Shown here: positions 1-7,155 of the stretch, piece by piece | Layout: the number at the start of each line of letters is the position of its first letter | How positions within the stretch are numbered: the first letter of the stretch is position 1 | Assembly (NCBI GenBank): GCA_017550105.1 | Contig: JAFYLQ010000054.1 | Coordinates: forward strand, 1 to 53,822 | Direction: 5' to 3' | Origin: Clostridia bacterium | Lineage (GTDB): Bacteria; Bacillota; Clostridia; Oscillospirales; Acutalibacteraceae | DNA length: 53,822 bases | The notes under the pieces: model-generated | What the model was told of the DNA's origin: nothing | The model's database searches: none | Seen by the model: only the letters and a program-made list of their open reading frames with translations | Program-made: the position numbers and the translations under genes

Positions 1-1
1 C

Positions 2-652
2 AACGTTTTACGTAAGCCTCAGGTTACGTTAAATGTGGTTGTTATCAAGGGTGTTACAAGTCTTTGTTTTATTTTTACGGCACTTTTTGCCTTTGTGGGT
101 AATCCTGATTGCCCTGCATATCTTGGTGCTTTTACCGTTGCCGGTGCCTGCTTTGGCTTGATTGGTGACATTGTTCTTGACTTAAAATACCTTTATAAGT
201 CAGATGCCGACAAATTTCTTAATATGGGCTTTATAAGCTTTCTTATCGGTCACTTGTTTTATGCGGCAGGTATGATTTACACATACGGCTATAACGTTTA
301 TGTTTTCGGCTTTACTGCCCTTTGTGTAGTTTGCGGTGCTCTGTTTGCAGTTGTTGCAGAAAAGATAATGAAGTATAAATACGGTAAGTTTAAGCTTGTT
401 ACCATTCTTTATACCGCTGTGCTTAATGCAACCTTTGGTATGGCTTTTGCCTACGCCGTAGCGAAGCCCGGTGCTCACTCAATTGTTATTACCGTTGGTT
501 TGTTTTTCTTCCTTCTTTCAGACCTTATTTTGTCCGGTACATATTTTAGTCAGAAGGAAAAGGATCGCAATAACCGTGTTACGGTTGTCCTTAACCATTC
601 TGCTTATTATATTGCCCAGTTTCTTATTGCTTCTTCACTTATTCTTTTTTGA
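2..652 (+). CDS. Lysoplasmalogenase-like (YhhN/TMEM86) membrane protein, 5' end missing
   Basis: The reading frame is open from base 2 to the TGA at 650-652, so the gene enters from outside the window. The GTG at 35 is only an internal candidate start. The visible 216 residues are almost entirely hydrophobic helices (about six to seven membrane segments). The signature GLIGDIVLDLKY, followed by FISFLIGHLFYAAG, is typical of the YhhN/TMEM86 family. Members characterised in other organisms hydrolyse the vinyl-ether bond of lysoplasmalogens. Many anaerobic Clostridia make plasmalogens, so that role is plausible here but is inference. It ends 8 bases before the AlaX-type gene, with a GAGGT ribosome site between them, so the two are probably co-transcribed. 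Confidence 0.75.
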   Translation, partial: NVLRKPQVTLNVVVIKGVTSLCFIFTALFAFVGNPDCPAYLGAFTVAGACFGLIGDIVLDLKYLYKSDADKFLNMGFISFLIGHLFYAAGMIYTYGYNVYVFGFTALCVVCGALFAVVAEKIMKYKYGKFKLVTILYTAVLNATFGMAFAYAVAKPGAHSIVITVGLFFFLLSDLILSGTYFSQKEKDRNNRVTVVLNHSAYYIAQFLIASSLILF

Positions 653-660
653 GGTAATTT

Positions 661-1824
661 ATGAAAACAATCCGTTTGTATTACGAAAATGCTTATGTAA
701 AAGAGTTTGACGCAACCGTTCTTTCCTGTGTTACGGTAAAGAACGGTTATGAAATTTTGCTTGATAAAACTGCCTTTTTCCCCGAGGGTGGCGGTCAGAA
801 AAGCGACGAGGGCTTTATTGGTGGCGTTGCAGTTGCTGACGTTCAGGAGGTTAACGGTGAAATCTGCCACTACACCACAGAGCCCTTAGAGGAAGGCGTA
901 GCGGTGTCTTGCTCTATTGATTGGAACAAGCGCTTTTTGAGAATGCAGAACCATAGCGGTGAGCATATTGTTTCTGGCGTTGTGCATTCACTTTTCGGTT
1001 ATGATAACGTGGGCTTTCATATGGATGAGGGCTTGGTAACGGTGGATTTTAACGGCGAGCTTACCCGTGAGCAGCTTGATATGGTTGAGGATAAGGCTAA
1101 CGAGGCTATTTATGCCGATTATAAAATTAATTGCTTTTTCCCAAGTGCAGACGAGCTCGATAAATACGATTATCGCAGTAAGCTTGATTTAACAGAAAAC
1201 GTAAGATTGGTTGAAATTGAAAACACCGATTTATGCGCTTGCTGTGCCCCTCACGTTAAGTCAACGGGGGAAATAGGCATTGTAAAAATTCTTGATTTTA
1301 TGCGTCACCGCGGCGGTGTGCGTATTGTTATGAAATCGGGTTACGATGCGTTACTGGATTATCGTGAAAAATACAGAAACGTTTATGAGATATCAGGGCT
1401 TTTGTCAGCTAAGCAGGAATGCGTAGCAGAGTACGTCAAGCGTCTGATGGATGAAACTGATGCAATAAAGCGACAGTTTTATCAGTTTAGGTTAAGTGTG
1501 GCCCAAAGAGACAAGGAAAGCCTTAAATACACAAATGATATATCCTATCTTATAACCGACGGCTACGATGCGGATATGATGCGAGAGGTGGCAAATTATG
1601 GTGCTGAAAAATCCGCTATTTGTATTGTTTTTTCGGGTGATGATGAAATTGGTTATTCATATATCGCCTGCAGCTTAAGCTATGATATGAAAAAGGTTGC
1701 CGCACATATTAATAAAACCCTTAACGGCAGGGGTGGCGGCAGAGATACAATGATACAGGGCAAGGTTGCTGTTGATAAAAGTAGTATCGTTGCATTTTTA
1801 AATTCTGTTGATTTTAACGGGTGA
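661..1824 (+). CDS. AlaX-type alanyl-tRNA editing protein
   Basis: A free-standing editing domain that hydrolyses Ser-tRNA(Ala) or Gly-tRNA(Ala) in trans in the cytoplasm. The 387-residue protein starts at ATG 661 behind TTTTTTGAGGT. It has FFPEGGGQ (about residues 39-46), the zinc-binding HSGEH (H98, H102) and CCAPH (C194, H198), and a C-terminal DHHA1-like part ending in a glycine-rich GRGGGR segment that resembles the tail of AlaRS. The length fits the longer AlaX form that carries a C-terminal domain. The usual CxGTH motif reads CCAPH, so the zinc-binding Cys and His are kept. The stop at 1824 is followed 4 bases later by the next ATG, which suggests translational coupling. Confidence 0.85.
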   Translation: MKTIRLYYENAYVKEFDATVLSCVTVKNGYEILLDKTAFFPEGGGQKSDEGFIGGVAVADVQEVNGEICHYTTEPLEEGVAVSCSIDWNKRFLRMQNHSGEHIVSGVVHSLFGYDNVGFHMDEGLVTVDFNGELTREQLDMVEDKANEAIYADYKINCFFPSADELDKYDYRSKLDLTENVRLVEIENTDLCACCAPHVKSTGEIGIVKILDFMRHRGGVRIVMKSGYDALLDYREKYRNVYEISGLLSAKQECVAEYVKRLMDETDAIKRQFYQFRLSVAQRDKESLKYTNDISYLITDGYDADMMREVANYGAEKSAICIVFSGDDEIGYSYIACSLSYDMKKVAAHINKTLNGRGGGRDTMIQGKVAVDKSSIVAFLNSVDFNG

Positions 1825-1828
1825 TATT

Positions 1829-3127
1829 ATGGGTCTTTTAAATAAAATACCGTCCCTTGATGCTGATTTTCTTACATATCCTTCGGGGGATAATTGCGAG
1901 CTGTATCTTTTAAGGAACGTAAAATTTGAAGTCTTCGTATCATATTGTGCGAAGCTTAGTCAGGCTGGCTTTACTTGTGTTAATAAAAATAAACTCGAAA
2001 ACAACTTTTTTGAGTTTTATAAAAAGGGTAACGTTGCGGTTTGTGTCGGCTACTATGATTGCGACAACACAATTCGTGTTGTGGTTGATGCTCAGACCGA
2101 TTATCCTGCCTTTTCACCAAAGGCTACACCAAACGTAACTGAAAGCAAGCTCTGGCAGTTTGAGGTTGACCATTCCCTTATTGACTGTGGTATGTGTTAT
2201 ATACTTCAGCTTTCGTCAGGTGCATTTTTTATTATAGATAGTGCTCATACTTATTCGATTAACGACTGCGAAAGAATACATAAATTCCTTCGTGAAAGAA
2301 CTCCCGAGGACAAAAAGATACATATTGCGGGTTGGTTTTTCTCACACGCTCACGATGACCATATTGCACAGTTTATAAGCTATCTCAACTTTTATTGCTA
2401 CGATACGGTTATTGATGCCCTTTATTTTAATTTTATTTCGCCCGACCATCGTGACGGCGGCGACTGGATGGAAACCCATAGGGGATACTATGCGTTATTT
2501 TACGGTGCATTGGAAAATCACCCCGAGATTCCCGTAATCCGTCTGCACACGGGTCAGACCTTTTATATTGAAAATATGAGGGTGGACGTGCTTTGCTCAC
2601 ACGAGGACGTTTTCCCAAATGATAACAGTAACTACAATGATTCATCCGTTGTGCTTATGCTTACAGTTGATGGCACCAAAATACTTATTCCCGGTGACGC
2701 AGGTCACGAGGAAAGCTATATTCTTGAGGCACGTTATCCCGAATATCTTAAGTCAGATATCGTTCAATCTGCACATCACGGGCATTTCGGCACTACCGAG
2801 AATTTTTACAGACTTGTTGACGCGGACGTTGTGCTTTTCCCCGTAACGCAGATTATGTTTGATGGTGACTTTGACCGTTATCCCTGTAACAAGGTTGCTA
2901 TTGATTTAGCGGATGAATATCACATTGCTTCAAACGGCACTGTTGAGATTCCTTTACCCTATAAAAAGGGTAATCTTAAGGTTTACCCCGACGAAACCTT
3001 TGAAAGCTTCAAGGGTGTATTTGATTTGTGGACTTACACATACACTCCCGAATATAAGGAAAAGCTTTATAAAGAATACCTTGCAAGGGGCGGTAAGCCT
3101 CTTGAGGAATACAAAAACGGATTTTAA
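1829..3127 (+). CDS. MBL-fold metallo-hydrolase
   Basis: A 432-residue protein with a metallo-beta-lactamase fold. The metal-binding motif HAHDDH lies at about residues 173-178, and downstream motifs ILIPGDAGHE and SAHHGH complete the family pattern. The first 110 or so residues form a separate N-terminal domain that I do not recognise. An in-frame TTG at 1808 inside the upstream gene would add seven residues. I prefer ATG 1829, because it sits after the AlaX stop with the GGGTGAT ribosome site at 1819-1825. The spacing of the histidines and the HHG motif resemble the ComEC-like/competence MBL group, but the substrate cannot be told from sequence. No signal peptide is visible, so it is probably cytoplasmic. 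Confidence 0.75.
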   Translation: MGLLNKIPSLDADFLTYPSGDNCELYLLRNVKFEVFVSYCAKLSQAGFTCVNKNKLENNFFEFYKKGNVAVCVGYYDCDNTIRVVVDAQTDYPAFSPKATPNVTESKLWQFEVDHSLIDCGMCYILQLSSGAFFIIDSAHTYSINDCERIHKFLRERTPEDKKIHIAGWFFSHAHDDHIAQFISYLNFYCYDTVIDALYFNFISPDHRDGGDWMETHRGYYALFYGALENHPEIPVIRLHTGQTFYIENMRVDVLCSHEDVFPNDNSNYNDSSVVLMLTVDGTKILIPGDAGHEESYILEARYPEYLKSDIVQSAHHGHFGTTENFYRLVDADVVLFPVTQIMFDGDFDRYPCNKVAIDLADEYHIASNGTVEIPLPYKKGNLKVYPDETFESFKGVFDLWTYTYTPEYKEKLYKEYLARGGKPLEEYKNGF

Positions 3128-3129
3128 TT

Positions 3130-3642
3130 ATGATATTTAATTATACAGTTATTCGTTCAAAACGGAAATCCGTAGCCATTCAGGTTGGCGCTGATTGCTC
3201 GATCACCGTGCGTGCACCATTAAAAATCTCACAAAAAGAGATTGAGAACATTATGCAGGATAAAAAGGAATGGCTTGAAAAAGCAATTATTTCACAACGG
3301 GAGAAGGCAAAGACCACAAAAAGATATACCGATGAGGATATAAAGCTTTTAAGAGCCAGAGCCAAAGAGGTTATACCTCAAAAGGTGGAGTATTTTTCTG
3401 ACATAATGGGCGTTAAGCCCACTGCAGTTAAAATCAATTCCGCTAAAAAACGCTACGGCTCCTGCTCGGGTGAAAACAGCCTTAATTTTTCGCTTTATCT
3501 TATGGATAAGGATGAGCGGTTTATTGACTATGTGGTTGTGCATGAGCTGGCACACATCAGACACCACAATCACAGTAAGGATTTTTATAGGTTTATTGAG
3601 GGCTTTATGCCCGATTATAAAGAAAGAATGAAATTAAAGTAA
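3130..3642 (+). CDS. YgjP/SprT-like zinc metallopeptidase (WLM, DUF45)
   Basis: A 170-residue protein carrying HELAH at residues 138-142 and a third histidine in the HNHS segment (about 148), the HExxH...H zinc site of the YgjP-like WLM family. The segment KKRYGSCSG (about residues 106-114) is another hallmark of the family, usually seen as RWGSCS. The ATG follows the MBL-gene stop by only two bases, so translation is likely coupled. Biological substrates of bacterial YgjP-like proteins are poorly known. Some are found near restriction systems, but no such gene is here. The call rests on motifs and normal length. Confidence 0.85.
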   Translation: MIFNYTVIRSKRKSVAIQVGADCSITVRAPLKISQKEIENIMQDKKEWLEKAIISQREKAKTTKRYTDEDIKLLRARAKEVIPQKVEYFSDIMGVKPTAVKINSAKKRYGSCSGENSLNFSLYLMDKDERFIDYVVVHELAHIRHHNHSKDFYRFIEGFMPDYKERMKLK

Positions 3643-3651
3643 GGTGATGTT

Positions 3652-5100
3652 ATGTCATTCGTTTCATCGTTATTAACAACAGTAGTAAAAACACGCGGTA
3701 AAATGAGCCTTAAAAAAAGGGGGGTTAAGCCCCTTGACGGTGTAAGGGTTGATTTTATTGACAATCCCAAGGGTGAGTGCTTTACCGTGGGCTTCGGTAA
3801 ATGTGTTTTGTTGCCCGATGATATCGAAACCAAGAAATATTATATTGCCGGCTATGGTGAAAATAACCCTGCACGTGGTGTTATTGACCCACAGTATGCC
3901 CACGCAGTTTACCTTGATGATAACAGCTCAAGGGGTGCGGTGCTTATTGTTTCCCTTGATGTTGTGGGTCTTTTGAATAAAGATGTTAATATCATTCGTG
4001 AGCAGTTAAAGGATTTCTGTAAGGAAACAGGATGCCGTAAAATTGACATAATGTGCACCCATAACCATGCGGGTATTGACACCATGGGTATATGGGGAAA
4101 ATTGCCCTTTACAGGCAAGGACGAAAAGTTTATGAGCATACTTTTCGAGGGCGTTAAAAAAGCCGCCTATGAGGCTTACGAAAGCCGCAAGGACGGTAAT
4201 TTGTATCTTGGCACAATCGAAGTTCCCGATATGCAGGAGGATATAAGAACCCCCATTGTGTATTCAAAAACCTTGACCCGATTCAGGTTCAAGCCCTTTA
4301 ACGAGGGTAACGAGGTTTGGCTGCTTAATTTTGCTTCACACTCCGAGTCACTTCAGGGCTGTAACCACCTTGTAAGTGCCGATTTTCCTTGCTATCTCAG
4401 AGAAAAAATCAAAAAGACTGTTGGTGCGGATACACTTTACACCGTTGGTGCTATCGGTGGTATGATAAGTATGGATGTACCCAATGAGGACACCTTACGT
4501 AAGGAGCACAGGCTTATTGAGTCCACACGTGACATCGGCTATAAGCTTGCGGATTACGCCATTGCTATTACCGAGGAAACAAAGCTTGAGCCCAAAATAA
4601 ACTTTGCAACCAAGCAGTTTTATGCAGACGTTGAAAACCCCGTTCTTACAATTGCCTGCGATATCGGTATTATGACTGCCGAAAAATTTGCAACTAAGGA
4701 TGCGCCCTTATACTGGACTTTAAAATCTGAAATCACATACTACGAAATTGGCGGTAAGAAGATTTTGCTTTTACCCTGCGAGATTTTCCCCGAGCTTGTA
4801 TTCGGTGGTGCCTTAAGAGCCGAGGAATCAGGAACTGGCAACGGTCCTGAGGTTAATCCAGAGTTGCTTTGTGATATTGTCGGAGATAAAGATATCTTAA
4901 TTTTCGGACTAGCAAACGATGAACTGGGCTACGTGTTACCACCCAATGATTTTGTTCTTAATGAAAAATCGCCCTATATTGACAATGCCCGTGATAAATT
5001 CAACCGTAAGCATTACGAGGAAACAAACTCCGTAGGACCTAAAACTGCCGAAGTAATTGCTCAGGTAGTAAAGGATATTTTGAACGATATTAATAAATAA
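3652..5100 (+). CDS. Neutral/alkaline ceramidase-like protein
   Basis: A 482-residue protein matching the N-terminal domain of neutral/alkaline non-lysosomal ceramidases. The zinc-site motif THNHAG is at residues 136-141, followed by the NFASHSES and SADFP motifs. In characterised enzymes this domain hydrolyses N-acyl-sphingosine. The protein lacks a signal peptide, and the C-terminal immunoglobulin-like domain of secreted ceramidases is not obvious, so the physiological substrate may well be another amide. Bacteria of this type do not normally make sphingolipids. The ATG has the AAGGTGAT ribosome site 9 bases after the previous stop. It is the last gene of the operon and is followed directly by a terminator. 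Confidence 0.75.
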   Translation: MSFVSSLLTTVVKTRGKMSLKKRGVKPLDGVRVDFIDNPKGECFTVGFGKCVLLPDDIETKKYYIAGYGENNPARGVIDPQYAHAVYLDDNSSRGAVLIVSLDVVGLLNKDVNIIREQLKDFCKETGCRKIDIMCTHNHAGIDTMGIWGKLPFTGKDEKFMSILFEGVKKAAYEAYESRKDGNLYLGTIEVPDMQEDIRTPIVYSKTLTRFRFKPFNEGNEVWLLNFASHSESLQGCNHLVSADFPCYLREKIKKTVGADTLYTVGAIGGMISMDVPNEDTLRKEHRLIESTRDIGYKLADYAIAITEETKLEPKINFATKQFYADVENPVLTIACDIGIMTAEKFATKDAPLYWTLKSEITYYEIGGKKILLLPCEIFPELVFGGALRAEESGTGNGPEVNPELLCDIVGDKDILIFGLANDELGYVLPPNDFVLNEKSPYIDNARDKFNRKHYEETNSVGPKTAEVIAQVVKDILNDINK

Positions 5101-5111
5101 ACAAAAAATAC

Positions 5112-5145
5112 CGCAACAGCCAAAAAACTGTTGCGATGTTTTTTT
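5112..5145 (+). terminator. Intrinsic terminator of the operon ending at 5100
   Basis: A perfect 8-bp stem CGCAACAG/CTGTTGCG (5112-5119 and 5128-5135) with an A-rich loop is followed by a run of seven T. It starts 11 bases after the ceramidase-like stop codon. Confidence 0.9.
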
Positions 5146-5358
5146 GAGTTCTGTCTTTTTTGAGGTAAACATTTAGTTGCATAGAACAACCAACCACCGT
5201 AGGGGCTGTGGCTTGCCCAGCCCGTTCAGTCCCTCTGTCTTCGGCTCAATCATAGAACCGTCCCCTGATTGTGTGTAATCCTATTAAAAGATGCTAATTT
5301 AAAGAAAATTCAAGACTATGGCAACAGGATACAGAACCGCCACCCTGTCTTGTGTTAT
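5146..5358. other. Gene-free stretch with repeat-like hairpins
   Basis: No gene is visible. It contains a G/C-rich hairpin-forming element (GGGGCTG...CAGCCC, about 5202-5223) and the left inverted repeat at 5248-5270. A looser relative of that repeat lies at about 5331-5354, where CAGAACCGCCACCCTGTCTTG echoes the same pattern. The GC-rich character differs from the AT-rich flanks and looks like dispersed extragenic repeat DNA. Confidence 0.55.
5248..5270. repeat. Left copy of a 23-bp inverted repeat
   Basis: The core AGAACCGTCCCCTGATT is matched, in reverse complement, at 5949-5971 with one mismatch over 23 bases. The two copies bracket the orphan gene at 5359-5883 on both sides. The unit resembles short extragenic palindromic or mobile-element end sequences. 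No transposase lies in the window. Confidence 0.8.
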
Positions 5359-5883
5359 CTACATACTTTGATGAATTACATAGTAATAGTGATTTTCCGT
5401 ATCGTAAATAAAAAACACCCATTCATAACAATCGTTAGCCTTCATATATCCGTTGTCATTAGGTAATTCGATTTTATTATCGCAATCAAAGATATAAATA
5501 TAGCATTTATGATTATTTATCGAGTTATAAATGTCGCTGTCATCATCAAATGCGGTACGGTTTTGAACCATCATAACTTCCGCATCGTCCATAACGTGCC
5601 AATTGTTAACATTAATATCATCAGCCATTTCACCCTGTTCGGTTTTATTCAAATGAAAAACCCAATATTCATCTATATCTATGGACAAATATTGTTTAAA
5701 ATCATTCGCTACACCATCGGGAACATAAACAGACACCTGCTCAGTTATGTGAGCTTTCACAGGACCGAAAGCAACATTAAATGCAATAAATAGCACGGAT
5801 GGCCAAAAGATAATGTTAAACACCAAAAACGCAACTATGCCAAATACAATTTTCTTGTTCGTTTTCTTTACTTTCTTTTCCAT
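5359..5883 (-). CDS. Hypothetical membrane-anchored protein between inverted repeats
   Basis: A 174-residue protein that I do not recognise. A lysine-rich N-terminus is followed by one long hydrophobic segment (about residues 12-38). The rest is polar, rich in Asp, Asn and Tyr, and probably faces outside. The ATG is preceded by AAAAGGTG about 13 bases upstream, which is a rather long spacing. The DNA is visibly more AT-rich than the surrounding genes and uses different codons. It also sits alone between two inverted copies of a 23-bp repeat and points against the preceding operon. These signs suggest a gene acquired as part of a small mobile or repeat-flanked unit, but that is inference. No conserved catalytic motif is visible. 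Confidence 0.55.
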   Translation of the reverse strand: MEKKVKKTNKKIVFGIVAFLVFNIIFWPSVLFIAFNVAFGPVKAHITEQVSVYVPDGVANDFKQYLSIDIDEYWVFHLNKTEQGEMADDINVNNWHVMDDAEVMMVQNRTAFDDDSDIYNSINNHKCYIYIFDCDNKIELPNDNGYMKANDCYEWVFFIYDTENHYYYVIHQSM

Positions 5884-5948
5884 ACAAAAATTTCAACACC
5901 TTTTGTTATCGTATTTTGATAGATTTCAATTTACTTTTAACTCCCAAA

Positions 5949-5971
5949 AATCAGGGGACGGTTCTGTGATT
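5949..5971. repeat. Right copy of the 23-bp inverted repeat
   Basis: The core AATCAGGGGACGGTTCT is the reverse complement of the copy at 5248-5270, with 22 of 23 bases matching. It lies about 65 bases upstream of the start of the orphan gene on the minus strand, so it falls in that gene's promoter region. The rest of 5884-6118 holds nothing else that I recognise. Confidence 0.8.
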
Positions 5972-6118
5972 GGTGTTTTTTTACTTAAAATCTCCCATGA
6001 TTGCGTCTCTATTTTGTCGGTACACAGATTTATAAACTTCTGTTTTGATAATACAACATTTTATTCAGTTCGTCAATTTTTATTTAACATCTATGTTTTT
6101 TAAAAAGCAAGAAAGGAA

Positions 6119-6155
6119 ATACCCCGTGTCCATTTTAAAAAAGAACACGGGGTAT
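6119..6155 (-). terminator. Terminator of the DapA-family gene
   Basis: An 11-bp stem, ATACCCCGTGT paired with ACACGGGGTAT, lies 20 bases beyond the minus-strand stop codon. On the minus strand it is followed by a T-rich stretch interrupted by C. Confidence 0.75.
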
Positions 6156-6174
6156 AAAAATATAAATTGATAAA

Positions 6175-7077
6175 TTACTTCATCAATCCGTTAGCTACGC
6201 ACCAATCGTGGAATGCTTTGATTGAACGAAGTCTCGCAGCATCAAGGTGATGTGTGCCTCTTGTGTACCAATTGAAGCCTTCAATTCCCTGAAGTCTGAT
6301 AAGCTCTTTTGCACTTGCACAGAAGCCACTGTCAATAGCATTGTCAAGAAGTATAATTTCATTATATCTCTGCTCAGCAAGAGCCATATCACCGGAAATA
6401 AATGCCTCGTGGAATCTCTGGAAGAATGCGCCACCGCAAGATGTGGGTGTAGCCATAACGCCACGTGCACCTGCTACGTAAGAATCGAAAAGGTAGGGCA
6501 TATTTGCCTGAATGATAGTTGAGTCGCCTTTGTTTGCGATTTTATCCTTAATCTTTTCAATGGAACAGGTGGTATCCTTAATACCCCAGATAAGACCATC
6601 CTTTGTAAGCTCACCGTAAGCCTTACCGCTCATTAAGTGGGGCTTAAAGCCGGGGAATTCGTAAAGGAAAACGGGGAGGGTTGTGCTCTGGGCTAATTCT
6701 CTGATGTATTCAACAAGCTTGTCGTCATCGTCGCCCATACCCTTTGTTGTAAGAACAAGGCCATCAACACCGGTCTGCTCCATTTTCTTGATTTCCTCAA
6801 GATTACCTTCCTTGGTGGGTTCAATGTTTGCAGTAGCAACAACAGTTGTGTTGCCTTTGTGCTTAACTGTAAGTGATGCAAGCTTAAGTCTTTCCTCGAG
6901 TGTAAGCTCCTTCATTTCAGAGCTGCCGCAAACTGCAAAAAGGTGGTCAACACCCTGTGCAACCTGCCAGTCAGCATATTCTTCGTATGTATTGTAGTCA
7001 ATGCTTCTATCCTCAAAGAAGGGGGTAAGCATAAGTGAATAAATACCGTCTTTTGTTTCTCGTGTGAGCTTTGACAT
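6175..7077 (-). CDS. Dihydrodipicolinate synthase/N-acetylneuraminate lyase family aldolase
   Basis: A 300-residue class I aldolase of the DapA/NanA superfamily, a TIM barrel that forms a Schiff base with a keto acid. The Schiff-base lysine is K167 in GIKDTT and the catalytic tyrosine is Y139 in FLYEFPG. The phosphate/carboxylate loop, usually GTTGE or GSTGE, reads GSSEM at residues 51-55. That change, and FLYEFPG in place of YNVPGR, argue against a true DapA and for a sugar-acid or related aldolase. It lies downstream of PEP carboxykinase on the same strand, with a hairpin between them. Pyruvate, a common product of such lyases, would connect with that neighbour, but this is inference. A modest AGAAGTAA ribosome site precedes the ATG. 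Confidence 0.8.
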   Translation of the reverse strand: MSKLTRETKDGIYSLMLTPFFEDRSIDYNTYEEYADWQVAQGVDHLFAVCGSSEMKELTLEERLKLASLTVKHKGNTTVVATANIEPTKEGNLEEIKKMEQTGVDGLVLTTKGMGDDDDKLVEYIRELAQSTTLPVFLYEFPGFKPHLMSGKAYGELTKDGLIWGIKDTTCSIEKIKDKIANKGDSTIIQANMPYLFDSYVAGARGVMATPTSCGGAFFQRFHEAFISGDMALAEQRYNEIILLDNAIDSGFCASAKELIRLQGIEGFNWYTRGTHHLDAARLRSIKAFHDWCVANGLMK

Positions 7078-7116
7078 AAAAATTACTTCTTTCTGAAATG
7101 TATTTTATAAGAGTTT

Positions 7117-7142
7117 AAGGGCTATGCAAATGCATAACCCTT
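7117..7142 (-). other. Hairpin between pckG and the aldolase gene
   Basis: A 12-bp stem (with one G-U pair in the minus-strand RNA) pairs AAGGGTTATGCA with TGCATAGCCCTT. It is not followed by a T-run, so it may be an attenuator, a processing site or a 3'-end stabiliser rather than a full terminator. Confidence 0.5.
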
Positions 7143-7155
7143 ATAATAATAGTTT

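Noticed and set aside
5146-5358. tRNA or structured RNA gene in the GC-rich patch
   Set aside because: No acceptor/T-loop pattern such as GGTTCGAATCC is present, and the hairpin arms do not form a cloverleaf. The repeat relation to 5949-5971 explains the pattern better.
6175-7077. True dapA (lysine pathway) for the aldolase gene
   Set aside because: The loop GSSEM and FLYEFPG differ from the conserved DapA motifs and there are no lysine-pathway neighbours, so only the superfamily is supported.
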